The notes below the pieces were generated by a model. That model had not been told where the DNA came from, made no database searches, and saw nothing but the letters and a program-made list of their open reading frames with translations. 64,000 nt of DNA. It comes from Phascolomyces articulosus. Its lineage: Eukaryota > Mucoromycota > Mucoromycetes > Mucorales > Lichtheimiaceae. Where the stretch lies: positions 186,001 through 250,000 of the forward strand of contig JAIXMP010000022.1 in the NCBI GenBank assembly GCA_025677815.1. Reading direction: 5' to 3'. Below, piece after piece: positions 11,990 to 23,212 of the stretch (position 1 is the stretch's first letter; each line of letters opens with the position of its first letter). Made by a program: the position numbers and the translations under genes.

Positions 11990-14159
11990 TATTATATTTT
12001 TAAATGAATGTAAAAAAAAAATAAGATACTAAAAAAAAAGAGACCAAGAAGAAGGAATAAAAAGGGAGGAAAGAAAAGGCCAGCCTTACACAGGCTTTTT
12101 TTTTTCTGGCGATCATATGAAATTTTAAAAGTGTTGTGCAAAAAAAAAAAATTAAGGTATTTGACATGTGTTTTTTGTTTCTTACCTCTTTAGAATAGTT
12201 GCAGGTATGATGATTATAATATTAATAATATTATATACTAAATAGGTGATATGTATAATAAAAATGTACTATTAATGCATAACAATAAACATATCATAAG
12301 GAAAATAAACGATATATATCATTCCTGTATAATATTATCTAAAACAGAAAAAAGAAAAGCTTGGCTTTACTTGGCTACAAGCGTTACATATCATCATTAT
12401 TACCAGGTGATATATGGAAGAATAATGGGTGATCTCACCATTTTATATATTTCCCACCTTACCACCTTCTATTCGTACCAAAAAGTGAAAGTGTCTTACC
12501 TCTATTGATAGTATCTAAACCAATCTCCGCGACAGGTTCCTAAAACGAAAGAGAATTTCTGGAGACAAGCTTCAGGGAACAACGTAATTCAGCAGAATCT
12601 TCAAGAAAAGTTCATTTTAGGCAATACAAGCAACTGCTTTATACATTGTTGTACAGTTTTCAGTACTGTTTTTTAATAAAAATAATAGTAGTAATATAAT
12701 AATAATATTAGTGCATTTTGTTATCCATCTTTTACGCTATTTAAAATGAAAAGAAAACGTTCTATCGCAAAACGTGTTCCAAGCTCTAGTATAACTGTCC
12801 TTACTGATAAAAGAAGCCGTAAAATATTTAAAATGAAAAAATAAAAGCTACCTCGGGATTACCATTACGACAATTTCATGCTGCCTTGAGGCAAAATGCA
12901 ACTTCATCAACATCAGCATCACCAGTCTCAATCGATTCTGGTGCAGATGAGCACCATGGCGAATCGATCAATAACAATTCTCTCCCTTCCAACAGCCGCC
13001 AGCCACCCTTTCCCTTCATGCCAGCAATAATCTCCTCCTCGTCCAAAAAATAATATTTGATAAGTAGAACATGACTATAGTTAATGCTAGTCCAAAATAC
13101 TGAGTATCATAATGGCCCTCTGAGGCATATCATCTGCACATCGATACTTATAAAAAATAACTGATACTACCATATATCTATTGTTATAACGGTAATAACA
13201 GATAAATAATAATTATTGCTATATATAATATACACAATTTTTATTCTAATGCAAAATAATAACCACACTTATTAATATGATCACTAGCAGGATTTTAACG
13301 TTTATATTTGTGTAATAATCCTACCTGATTCTAAATATTATTTCTTGTATTATAAAATGATGATGCCCCTGTCACCAATCAATAATATCTTTCATGCCCA
13401 TAAGCTTTATCTAATTTTGCTTTCCTACTTATAATCAATAGAGAACAAATTAAATGTGCATAATAGTGTACTTTACTTAGTTCTTACCATACTTTATTAT
13501 GTTTAATTGAGTATTTGTAAAAAGAGCGAATTATCAACATACATGTTGGTGCAGCTCACCACTCCACGTATATGAAAAGATTGAAGGTTCCAAAAATTAT
13601 GTTGGTGTTTTAATAAATTCATTTTTAATAAATAAATAACACGCCCATTGAAGATAAATATCTATATAATTATATACTTCTTTGTAATAATATATTACAA
13701 GGGAACACATGTGATATTGTTGTAGCATTATTATTTAATTAAAATATATTACTTAGGGTATATATTGCTGTTATATGTTGTGATAATAACCAAGACTTTA
13801 AAACAATGAAAAAAAATGATACAGTAATGAAAGGGGTTGAAATTTGTAATAGTCATCTTTATCGATATAACAAGAACAATAATAGTTATTGAACTATATA
13901 ATAAAACTGGCAATTGTTTATACGTTTAGGCGGTGTATATACTACCAGCTATATGTTAAATGGGTGGATTGGCGATGAGTGAAAATTTTTACTATTATTT
14001 TTATTTCATCCATCGTCGTCAAGGTGGTGTTAAGAGTTCTTGTGGTATATCTACATGTCCACATACAATTCTTGTAATAACAATAGTAGTATGAACTAGC
14101 AATCGGTTACTATCCAATCTTACATTCTAATATCATGACACGCCTTGTTGTATATATTA
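11990..14159. other. Intergenic, AT-rich, with one small coding-like relic
   Basis: Nothing intact was recognised. At 12746-13055 (+), a short Lys/Arg-rich frame (MKRKRSIAKRVP...) ends at TAA. A second frame just after it reads like protein (for example LPLRQFHAALRQ, then NSLPSNSRQPPFPF) before its own TAA. The two frames do not join without a shift and no splice pair fits, so this looks like a decayed or partial gene. The rest is very AT-rich. Confidence 0.35.
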
Positions 14160-14244
14160 CAGTGCCCGCTCGCTAAACCGGTATTTTGCTAAACTGGTAC
14201 AGTTCCTCACATATTTTGGGTACTGGTTTAGCGAGCGGGTACTG
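14160..14244. mobile_element. 85-bp MITE-like element, Tc1/mariner-pogo type, flanked by TA
   Basis: The ends are 24-bp inverted repeats: CAGTGCCCGCTCGCTAAACC at the left and, as reverse complement, CAGTACCCGCTCGCTAAACC at the right (22 of 24 positions match). The element begins CAGT and ends ACTG and is flanked on each side by TA, the duplication expected of Tc1/mariner/pogo elements. The interior is only about 37 bp and contains a second partial copy of the terminal motif (GCTAAACTGGTACAGT). No coding capacity. Confidence 0.7.
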
Positions 14245-14984
14245 TATAAATAACTTGGTATGCCATTACTTACACTCATATCACAGCACAATGACTATCG
14301 TCATATTTATCATTCCTTCTCTTTGTACGAGTAAGAGCATAAACAATAATATATACCATCAAACTAGTAGTCATACAAATGATGTAATAGAGTACAGCCG
14401 TATTTCAGTAAGGACTCTCTTAATGAATGCTTATAGTTAGTATATATAGATACCAAGCAAATTTAAATTATGAGATCCATCATGAATCATAAAAATAATC
14501 TTTTTTCAATTTTTTATATAATAAATTTACATTGACTTTCACAATATTTCTTTTGTCTCCTTTCACTTATTTTCTCTGAACTATTTATTTCTTATCCGTA
14601 CCATAGGTATTTTCTTATTCTTTTTGAATCTTATATTGATATGCCTTATTTTGGCACATCAACCTTTTTGAGAAAGACAGGAATGAAGACAAGGAAATAG
14701 CTAGAACATCATCCTTCATAAAATAAAGCAAGGATTACACCAAGAAATACCAACTATATTCATTGGATTAACTATTATATTTTTATAAAGACATACCTGT
14801 ACGTACTCGTCCACTATTAGATTACAATAATGATAGTGCCTTATCAATTATCATCTATTTCTGAGTAAGCAAATGATGGACCTACTATATAGAATACAGG
14901 CTTTGATAAAAAAAAAAAAAAGAAGATTTGTTAATTAAATCGATTCATATTCTTCATCAGGTTGCTCTTCATCATTAATACTAC
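14245..14984. other. Intergenic, AT-rich
   Basis: No gene was recognised. One frame near 14790-14850 (+) has protein-like composition (KDIPVRTRPLLDYNNDS) but is short and isolated. A poly-A tract of 14 lies at about 14909-14922. Confidence 0.3.
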
Positions 14985-17215
14985 TTATTCATTTCCATCA
15001 TTATCATTTTTACTATTTTCATTAGGAGCACACTCTGACTCAGAATATGATGATGACATATCATCCTCATGCTTCTTCCAGTTCACAACCTTTGCCCATC
15101 TGGCTCCACGCAAAAGAGGTGCAACTGTTGTAATAGTATTTGCTCTTGTTGCCTCAATTCTAGTGGCGCAAATACCGTACAATGACATTTGATCATCGTC
15201 ACTCAAATTGGCGTAATCTTGGACCAATTCTTCGCCGCCACTCAAATCCTTCAACAACGTAAAATCACCAGTGTCGACGTTAATCTCTGTGCAGACGGCG
15301 TCAAAGAAAACAGTGGAAAACACAAACTTCCATGCCCCTCCCGTAATGTTGTTCAATTTCATCCACGGCGTCTTTTGTTCACGTGTGAATGAGGTTTTTG
15401 ATGATCTTAATTTGGGACTTGATAAGTGCCTCCACATGAGCACCCTTTTGCCGGAATAATGCCTGAATTCTTGACGAAGTTCATCCCCTTTTCCCACTTA
15501 AATTAAAAACCTCATCCAATAATCTCTTAAACCATTATTTTCTATTGTTCCAATAACTATACTCAAGTACGTATATAATATATTAAGTTAAATCGGTAGC
15601 TATTATGTTGTTAACATTGCTAAAAGTAGCCTCTTATGAAATATCTCTTTTCTTCATTATGATTTGATTGGTATCGAGAGCATTAGCTAATACCACTCTT
15701 TCATCTCCTTTCAACCCCTTTGACGGTTCGGCGAAAATGACACCCGATTGTAGTGGTTCCAAGATAACGTATTTATCTTTACCATTGGAAAGATTTGTCC
15801 ATGGAAAAGTATTATCTATCTGTTCATAATTCGGTGCCTGTTCATCTATTGAAACCGCTAATAATAAAGGTCAAAGTAATATATATTCACACACTCACCC
15901 AGTTTTAACTAATACTTATCGTAAAGACGTTTAACTTTATCTTGAATGAACTTGATCATGTGACAGGTTGGTCCCTCTAGACATTTTGATGATTAACTAT
16001 TCAGCATACTAAAAACAGGAACAATCCCAAATACGTATAATTACCATTCGTGCGTTGTCTTTTTGATCTATTTCCGGATTTTTGTTGCTGCGAGTCATTT
16101 CCTTCGAGTGGAGAATAATTCTCCATGTATACGGCGTAATCTATTAAATTCAATAAATATACTTTTGGTTTTTAAGGTGGTAGGATTATATTTCTTAAAT
16201 TACCAGATCTAGGAGAACGGGCTCTGCAAAATGTGTCAAATCTGGAAAACGTGGGTCCTTCTTTTAATGCATCGCAGTGTACCCAAACCTCATGACCAAG
16301 ATCTGCATATTGTTAGTAATTTATACTAAAATGTAAATTTTTTTTTCAGAACAGATTATCTTATCAAATTATAAATCATACCTGTTACAATAACTTTATA
16401 AAATCTCAGTAAAAGTTAATCTCTTTTGGATCTTTTGGAATGGTTGAAAATCCATTACATGAGATAGTTTCAATTCTTGTTATACGCTGCACATATTGTA
16501 AATCTTCTGTTACTCTTTTAAAAGCTTCCTTAGCGTATAACAATCGTTGATTGCAAGCTTTTTTTTGTCATATCATGAGGAGCTACGTGTCCTTAACACT
16601 CATATCTAAATTGTGTCTTTCTGCCTTTACAGTGTAGATTATACACGTCTCTTCATCATAGGTACTGTCATACCGTTGGATGCGTTCTCCAATGCTCTCT
16701 ATTAAATGGATTGTATTTAGTAACAAAGCATGGGACCATATAATATTTGTTTATAATAACCTTGAATAGGCTGTTCTCTATTTGCCTGAGCAGCAGCAAG
16801 TTTTTCATGTCTTTTTTTCGAAAACATAAAGATTCCAACCATTGATGGCCTTTTTCGTTGTAATCATCTTTGGTGTGTGTTTTTCGCACATAGCTTCTAC
16901 TTCCTCCAGAGCCAAACCAAGTTATAACACCAAGCTTTCTTCTTTTTTTTCGATGCTCTTCCATTAATCGAACGCATCGTACATCAAGCTGCTTCAGATG
17001 TTTGTCATCATGGCTGTTTTCATCGTCAGCGAGTTACTCTTCTTCAGGAGCCTGTCGCAACATTGTTTGTTATTGTGGTTGTCATTGTACTGGTTGATGG
17101 GTGGGGATCACAACATATCCATTACCGTCAATCGTTGTCGTGCTTTTCCGTACCAATTCATTGGGTTGCACTCTCGCAGATGCATGAGACGAAGTTGTTT
17201 ATGAGTAAATAATAA
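14985..17215 (-). pseudogene. Decayed multi-exon gene of unknown family
   Basis: The minus strand carries a run of protein-like segments that follow one another in order but are interrupted by in-frame stops, single-base frame changes and plausible introns. From upstream: ARVQPNELVRKSTTT, then stops in a Gln-rich part, DDENSHDDKHLKQLD, LALEEVEAMCEKHTPK, INGWNLYVFEK (HMG-box-like in feel), RIQRYDSTYDEETCIIYTVK, YAKEAFKRVTEDLQYVQRIT, GHEVWVHCDALKEGPTFSRF, DYAVYMENYSPLEG, MIKFIQDKVKRLYDK, then a TAG just before a consensus GTGAGT donor, and KYVILEPLQSGVIFAEP. The last part splits between two frames: IQALFRQKGAHVEALIKSQ in one and DAVCTEINVDTGDFTLLKDL in the other, ending at 14985. The 170-residue open frame at the 3' end has no ATG at its head. 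No family is recognised with confidence; it is probably a repeat-associated or lineage-specific protein. Confidence 0.65.
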
Positions 17216-17449
17216 AAAAGAAGTAAAGAAAAAAATGTTTTTGAGTGCGTAATGTAATAAAAGTTTCTTGAGAAGCATACAGATTCTTTTTATTTTTCTT
17301 ATTCTTATTTTCACAGTTCTCAAATAGCTGAGCTCTTTACTACTAAAAAAAGTATGTGGCTAACAATTCCTGGACTTTCTGTTGAATTCTATGGTACCTA
17401 TTTATCCTGATTGACGAATAATGAATTCTTTTGGAACTTTGACATTGTT

Positions 17450-17610
17450 CATAGTATATGCTTCCGCTTATAGATTAAATCTGCTTTATCTATGCCTGGT
17501 TTCCCGAAGTATTTCTTGTTTTTCTTGTTTGATCGCGCTAAATAAGTCATATGATTTCTGTCACCAAAATCAAAACTTAGAGCACCTGCAGCGGCACTTG
17601 TAATGATCCT
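17450..17610 (-). pseudogene. Coding-like fragment, unassigned
   Basis: One minus-strand frame reads ITSAAAGALSFDFGDRNHMT and then YLARSNKKNKKYFGKPGIDK before a stop. The composition is that of real protein, not AT noise. No start, no flanking splice sites and no family are evident. It may be a 5' remnant of the decayed gene immediately downstream on the same strand, or an independent scrap. Confidence 0.35.
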
Positions 17611-19147
17611 TGTAAGTTAAATTTCATGAAATATTTAGATGTTTATTGTCGCACGTTCTTTTAAACCCCTTTTTTATTTTTTTACCAGGTTGTAGGTTTT
17701 ATCACCTAAAGTTGTAAATTTAACAGGGATGGTGGAAGGATGTTAAAATAAAATTATCTTTGTTTATCAACACCAATACCACTACTGCTACTAAAAACAA
17801 AAACACTATAATCAAGGCAATCTCTTCTTTTTTTGTTGCTACATATAGTTAATAATCATTTCGATGAGTCTGTTTGCTTTTTTTATCTTATATGATACAT
17901 ATCTTCATTTATAAAAATTACTTGTTCAATAATTTAATTGAACAAACACTGGAGGGATGGTAGGGTTTCTTTTTTAGAGGGATTGAAAAAAGAAGCTGCT
18001 GCTGTGGGTGATCTTAGAAACGAAATATGAATTAAAAACCTGTAATCGTAAATTTTTCCAATTTTGGAGTTGAAACATGTAACCTCGAATCACCCCCACG
18101 TTAAAATATCAATGTTTATCTGATGACACCATTAACATGGATACGTTACCGTAAAAGTCCATTCTTTCCATGTATTGATTTGATAATAAATATAAACAGA
18201 AGATTTTCTTTTTAATTATGTAAATTCTGTTTAGAATGACAAATAGTTGTAAAATGACAATATCTTCTGTTTGGGTATATGTTGATCTTCTAATTCTTTA
18301 TCATTCTTCTTTTTTTTCAATTAATACTTTCTAAATATTAAATAAAAAGTATATCAAAATATAGATAATAAAGTAATCATAAATTCAAAAGGAGAATGGT
18401 CAATTCTTGAAAGTTATTGTCTAGTACAATCTGAGATTTTTCATCGGTTAGGGCTGATGATCATGAAAAAAGCAAAGATTCGTGTTTTGAGGTTAGGAGT
18501 TTGAGGTTCTTTTTTTTTTGAGAATTATTTTCTACAATGAAAAATAGAGATGGCATTTTTCGTCGTTCAGGGTTGAAGATCAGCAAATAATTATATATGT
18601 TTCCCCTGCTTTATTTTATTTTTATTATGATGCATAGTTTTGGGCGATCTTTTCAAATGATTTGCCACCAAAAAAAAAAAAAAAAGTTTAAAAATGTCTA
18701 CTAAGGGAAAGAAGTTTAAAACAATACATGGATTTATATATAAAATTATTTGACAAACACATTATTTATTTACGTCAGTTTATCCAACATTGTCATCTTA
18801 AGCATCATACAGTATTTATTTGCACTAGTTATTTTCTGCAAAAAAAAAAAAAAAAAAAAAAAACGTCGTAAGCATACAAGTACTGTCTGTTTTTGTAGAT
18901 CAAGGAATGCTTTATAGTATTACATATTCATACCATACAGGAAATGAAAAGCTTTAGTAACTGTTATCTATAATGAAATCGTACTTTTACTACCAAAAAA
19001 AAAAATGCGTATTGCTATATGTCTTTAAATGAACGAACAAAATAAATATAAATATAAAAGACGGACACCCGAAAACATTACTTTTCTATTAATTAATACA
19101 CTTCCTATATATACCATTTTCCTCGACTTCCTTGATCTATATCTATA
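17611..19147. other. Intergenic with poly-A tracts; TATA box near the right end
   Basis: No gene was recognised. A run of 24 A lies at 18840-18863 and shorter A runs at 18669-18685. A TATAAAA at 19053-19059, about 95 bp before the start codon at 19148, is a candidate TATA box for the SSI-like gene. Confidence 0.4.
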
Positions 19148-19786
19148 ATGAAACTTCAATATTTGTTACCATTTTTCTGTAGCCCATTCGTAGCCATGGT
19201 TTCAGCTCAACAAGAACTATCTCAACCAAACGCTAACAATTGGTATAGTCCTCCTCCAAAAAAATCAAGTATGTATTTCTACCGTATTAAGCATTTTTAC
19301 ATTCGACCTTATAATATATACACTGCTTTATACTCAAACTTTTTGATTAAATAACCTACAAAAGGTACTTTCATTACTGTCAATGATAACACTGGTGGGC
19401 TCCACGAATGGACACTAGCTTGTAATCCTATTGGAGGCAACCATCCAAGAACATATCAAGCCTGTTTACAAATCGAAAAGTTTCAAGATTCCCTCGAAGA
19501 TACCCTTTGGCCTGATTTTGACAGGATATGTCCATCTATTTACCAGCCGGAAACTTTAATAATCTCTGGAGTTTTTAAAGATCAACAAAAAAACCTGAAA
19601 CAAATTTATCCCAACCACTGTGTTTTCAAGAATACTCTCATTAATGCCAACTTACCTGATTTGATTCCATTTGCATTGAAAAAGCCTGGAGGGGAGGAAG
19701 ATAATGATGACGAGAAGCCTCCAGCACTATTTGACGAGCCCGTAGAAATTGGAAAAACAACTCCTAAGAAAGAAGATGAGGAGTAA
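19148..19786 (+). CDS. Secreted SSI-family (Streptomyces subtilisin inhibitor-like) protease inhibitor
   Basis: Model: join(19148..19268, 19365..19786), 180 residues, with a GTATGT donor after TCAA and an AG acceptor that restores the frame. Residues 1-20 form a signal peptide with a likely cut after MVSA. The mature domain matches the SSI (inhibitor family I16) pattern. LACNPIGGNHPRTYQAC corresponds to the first disulfide loop with its GG-HP signature. ICPSIYQPETLIISGVF aligns with the reactive-site loop, in which Streptomyces SSI has CPMVYDP, and NHCVF gives the fourth Cys. The P1 residue by this alignment is Ser (CPS|IY) rather than Met. The family is best known from actinobacteria and inhibits subtilisin-like serine proteases by the standard mechanism. 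The C-terminal 35 residues form an acidic/Lys/Pro tail absent from bacterial SSI. The inhibitor role here is inferred from family. Confidence 0.8.
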
Positions 19787-19879
19787 GCCCAGTTTAAATT
19801 TTCAAACTCAATTACTAAAATTATAGAAAATTGAATTTTGTATAAATTATAAAATGAAACTAGTTATAAAAATATAAGA

Positions 19880-20300
19880 ATGTTTACAGAACCTTATGAA
19901 GATTTGCAATACATATTTAATAATGAAGAAAAAGCAATATGGTACTTGATAAATAATAAATATATACCGAAATGTGATATTTGTGAGATATGTAATGGAA
20001 AGATGTCAATGTATAAATGTAGAAAAGCTATATACTGTTTAAAGATACAGTGTTTTTTTTACATGCTAAATTAACAATCAGTAAAGTTTTACATATGCTA
20101 AATTTATTTCTATTAAAAAAAGAAAAAATAATAAGGGAATAAGGTAGATGGTGTTTGCGTAATTGGAGTTATAGAAAGAAGTCAATTAAAAAAATAAAGT
20201 TAAAAATGAAAATAGGAAAGCATTCTTTATCCCAATTGAAAAGAGAAATAAGTAATATTTATGAAATTACGTATAAAAAAATACATTAAAAAAGGTATAA
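19880..20300 (+). pseudogene. Merlin/ISXO2-like DDE transposase relic
   Basis: A short frame opens MFTEPYEDLQYIFNNEEKAI and continues with a Cys-rich zinc-ribbon-like block (CDICEICNGKM...YKCRKAIYC), the arrangement seen at the N-terminus of Merlin/IS1595-ISXO2 transposases (CPxCG...WRCxxC). After a one-base frame change at a T run, the next block (LHAKLTISKVLHMLNLFLLK) matches the SxFFxxSKLPL-type helix that follows in that family. Later parts are too decayed to follow. The catalytic DDE core is not recognisable. Decay is clear from frame changes and stops over less than 450 bp. Confidence 0.5.
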
Positions 20301-20369
20301 CTGTAATAAATACAACAATGCTTTATTTAAAATAACTAAGTACAAATGGCGAGGCATTATATTGTAATA

Positions 20370-21872
20370 AAAGAAAAGGACGGGAGAGCGGAATCACCTT
20401 CACTTCTGGGATATTATTATCACCGCTTTGGAACCCTTGCAATGCAGTATCACTAACCGTTATCCGAGAGAAAGTGATAATCTGTAAGTGTTTCAAATTA
20501 GACGTTAAATTTCTGGTGATATCAATTGTAACTTTATCTTGTTCTTCAATCCAAAGATTTTACAGGTAAGGAACACAGGATACAGCACTAAATAATGCAT
20601 CCATCATTTCCGGGCATTTAAAAGTCTTTACATCCTTCAAACTTTGTTATTTCTGAAATGGTTTTTTAACAACGTTTTCATCAACGAAAATCCTAGCTCT
20701 ATGTATTATCTTGAGGCTTTTCAGTTATTCTATAAGTGCTATCTTACGAGATATAGTGTTGCTAATCATCATTTGAGATCTATAACCCAAGACAAGAACG
20801 ATGTTGAATAGAATGATAATGCTCTAACAAACCAAGGAGATTCCTTGGTGCTCTGTTGAAGGTATATCAAGAATCAATATTACCGATATTTTGAAGAGTC
20901 ATAGTCAATACATTATTTTCATGCGTCAATGAAGGGAGATTAAGATATCATTCTTTGATGGTATTAAAGTGAGTTTCTATAAGCCATCAAACGTATGAAA
21001 CAGATGACACATCTTCAAGAAGTAAATATTATTGACCAGTAGCTTCGTTTAGAATTTGTACAACAACAACGTTAGCATTATCTCTGAAATGAAGAGAATC
21101 GTCAAGATTCAAGTTGAGAAATTCCAGGTTTCGGCAGTGTTAATGAATTGTAGGAAGCGTTCTTTCGCTAAAACTGATTAAAGTGATTTCACACGCACTG
21201 GCGGGAGAAATTTAGAAGAGACCATCAAGTTGTTTACCTTCAATGGCAAACTCAACTTCAAGTGCGTCAATAGTAATATTAAATAATTATGTCGTGCATG
21301 AATAGTGTTGGGACAGAAATGTCTTGCGAAATGTCAGAATCGTACCAATATACAAGAGAGATCAAATTTCGAAATCCCAAAAGCGCTTGCAATAAGGAAA
21401 TTGAGTGTGTACTAGTGACTGAAAGATCGAGCTCTGTCGTAGTTCCAGAACTTTTGAAAGATCAACGACATATCGATTGCGATTCCAGTAATCTGGGATA
21501 ATAGTATTAATATATTAGAATATATAAAAAATGACGTCAAACAATAAAAAGAAACAATCATTGACTTACAAGTAGTAGTAATAAGTTTCTGTAATCTTCG
21601 AAACTCTCTATTCCTGAAAATTTCCATAAATCGTTCAAAAATATTTGAATTTCTCTGCCTTGTTCCATCGATGTTACTTATAGCTCTTTTATATGTGGTA
21701 TAGCCATTGATAGGAAATATCGACTTGGGTTTTCAGAGTTTTGTAATATTCTATTGTGCCATATATACGAAACTCGTGAGCATTCGTAATGGCATTTTTT
21801 AGGCAAATATGAAGTAACTCTGTAAGCAAGTTCAATTGGAAGGTGATGGATAAATTTAACTGTATTTGACAT
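20370..21872 (-). pseudogene. F-box/LRR protein pseudogene
   Basis: It starts with an intact F-box (IHHLPIELAYRVTSYLPKK...VSYIWHNRIL) at the ATG at 21872. A TAA stop follows after HIKEL (about 21678), yet the frame continues as coding-like sequence (EQGREIQIFLNDLWKFSG, then DYRNLLLL) to a consensus GTAAGT donor. The next exon resumes with TTTELDLSVTSTHSISLLQA and FRNLISLVYWYDSDISQ, again with in-frame stops. Further LRR-like text with several stops follows (for example LNLNLDDSLHFRDNANVVVV). At least five stops or shifts break the reading. The intact relative of this architecture is an F-box/LRR substrate adaptor of SCF ubiquitin ligases. Confidence 0.7.
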
Positions 21873-22269
21873 TGTAGACTCCTTGATAGTTTGCTAAAAA
21901 CAAAAAAGAAGAGAGAATGGAAGAATAGTGGATAATAATCAATGCAACAACAAAATTTGATAAAATATAAGTTTGGGTAAAGACTTTATGGGATTCTTCG
22001 CGGTTACGTCATAATAAAAAGAAGGTCATTTGTCATTGCTTATTATTAGATTAAAATTTATATTTATTATTGAGGAAGACCGAATTGACCTGCGCCTATA
22101 GGGATGTGGTCGCTTCCTTGCGGTACTTTGTGGTGAAATGACGTATAAATAAAAGATATATGGCATCAGCTGGAAAACCGCCCCTTTTAGTTTTAGGAGG
22201 AAAAGCTAATCTAGTGTGAATGATACAATTGTAAAAGGAAAAGAAAAAAAAAAGAAGGAAAATTTATGT
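21873..22269. other. Promoter side of the F-box pseudogene; nothing else recognised
   Basis: AT-rich sequence with no recognisable gene. It may include the extreme 3' end of the LINE relic that follows. Confidence 0.3.
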
Positions 22270-22514
22270 AGGAGGGGAGTAGAGAGAGGAAAACTAATTA
22301 GTTGTTTTCTTGAGTTGATTGGGATATGAGTTGGGATGGTAGCGGTGTTCTTCAGGTTCTGGTTCATCTTCTTCATAGTCATATTCGGAGTGACTTAGTC
22401 AGTCGATTTCCTGGAGAACACGGATTAGAACGAACCAGCAGTTAATCCATTTTCCACGAGATAAACCAAATTCTGAACGTGGAAGGTGGCTTATAACATA
22501 GTCGAGTGGCTGCA
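22270..22514 (-). mobile_element. LINE (non-LTR retrotransposon) 3'-end relic
   Basis: The minus strand reads MQPLDYVISHLPRSEFGLSR and, after an in-frame TGA, LSHSEYDYEEDEPEPEEHRY, ending in TAG. This matches the C-terminal tail typical of LINE polyproteins in Mucorales genomes (xPLDxxLxxLPR ... LLxELDxLxHPDxDY). A diverged second copy lies at 50095-50342, supporting a dispersed repeat. Only the last 75 or so codons remain here. Confidence 0.6.
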
Positions 22515-22700
22515 TGGTTACGTATTATTATATATTACAATTTGAATGGGTTAATGATATTGATAATTATAGACTATTCGATGGGTGTGTTATTATTTAC
22601 GTACAACGAAAAAAGCTCTCTATGACAGAGATTCGTCGGTCTATTTGTATTTATTCTCATAAAAAATATGGAACTACTACTCTAGCTTTTTTGTGCTTGA

Positions 22701-23212
22701 TACTGTACTCGCTCGTTATATCGAATTAATACCCAGGCTGGTATTTGACGGTTAAAATCTTATTCTTAGTAACTTATGTTTTTCTATGAATAATCTTACC
22801 ACAAAATTATGTGCCTATATAATGAATAGAATAAAAAAAAATACTGCTAGGTGGTGAGTTTGTTGATATTTTTTTTGGATAATGAGTTTAGTAAGAAAAG
22901 GTAAGGTGAAAAAAAATGCTTGGAGGAAAAGAATAAGAATACAAGCGCCAGTACTAGTGAAAAAAAACACTCTGATAACTAGAATCATAGAAGCGAATTG
23001 TGCGAAATACACCAGTATAGTTTTCCTGCTTCATATGAAAACTAACTACTGCTTCGCTCGATATAACAATATTTTTCATGAATTACTATAGGATGTTGCT
23101 ATAACGAATTAACGATATTTCCTTTCTTATTCGGTCTTTGCTTGTAGCCAAAATCGTACGTTAAAACGAAATATCATTATAAAAAATATCGTTATAGCGA
23201 GCAGATGCGGTA
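22701..23212. mobile_element. Putative 512-bp MITE-like non-autonomous DNA element
   Basis: The left end TA-CTGTACTCGCTCGTTATA and the right end, as reverse complement TA-CCGCATCTGCTCGCTATA, form imperfect inverted repeats (about 19 of 26 positions) and are both bounded by TA. Subterminal copies of a CGCTCGATATAACAATAT/AACGATATTT motif occur inside (about 23051-23070, 23100-23120 and 23165-23200). The terminal GTACTCGCTCGTTATA is close to the ends of the 85-bp element at 14160, suggesting one family. The short open frames inside are not gene-like. Confidence 0.45.

Noticed and set aside
12251..12508. 85-codon open frame on the plus strand
   Set aside because: Tyr/Ile/Lys/His-rich AT noise with no supporting feature.
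18408..18582. Possible diverged direct duplication (ATTTTTCATCGGTTAGGG / ATTTTTCGTCGTTCAGGG)
   Set aside because: Only about 75-80% identity over some 30 bp; too weak to call a repeat.
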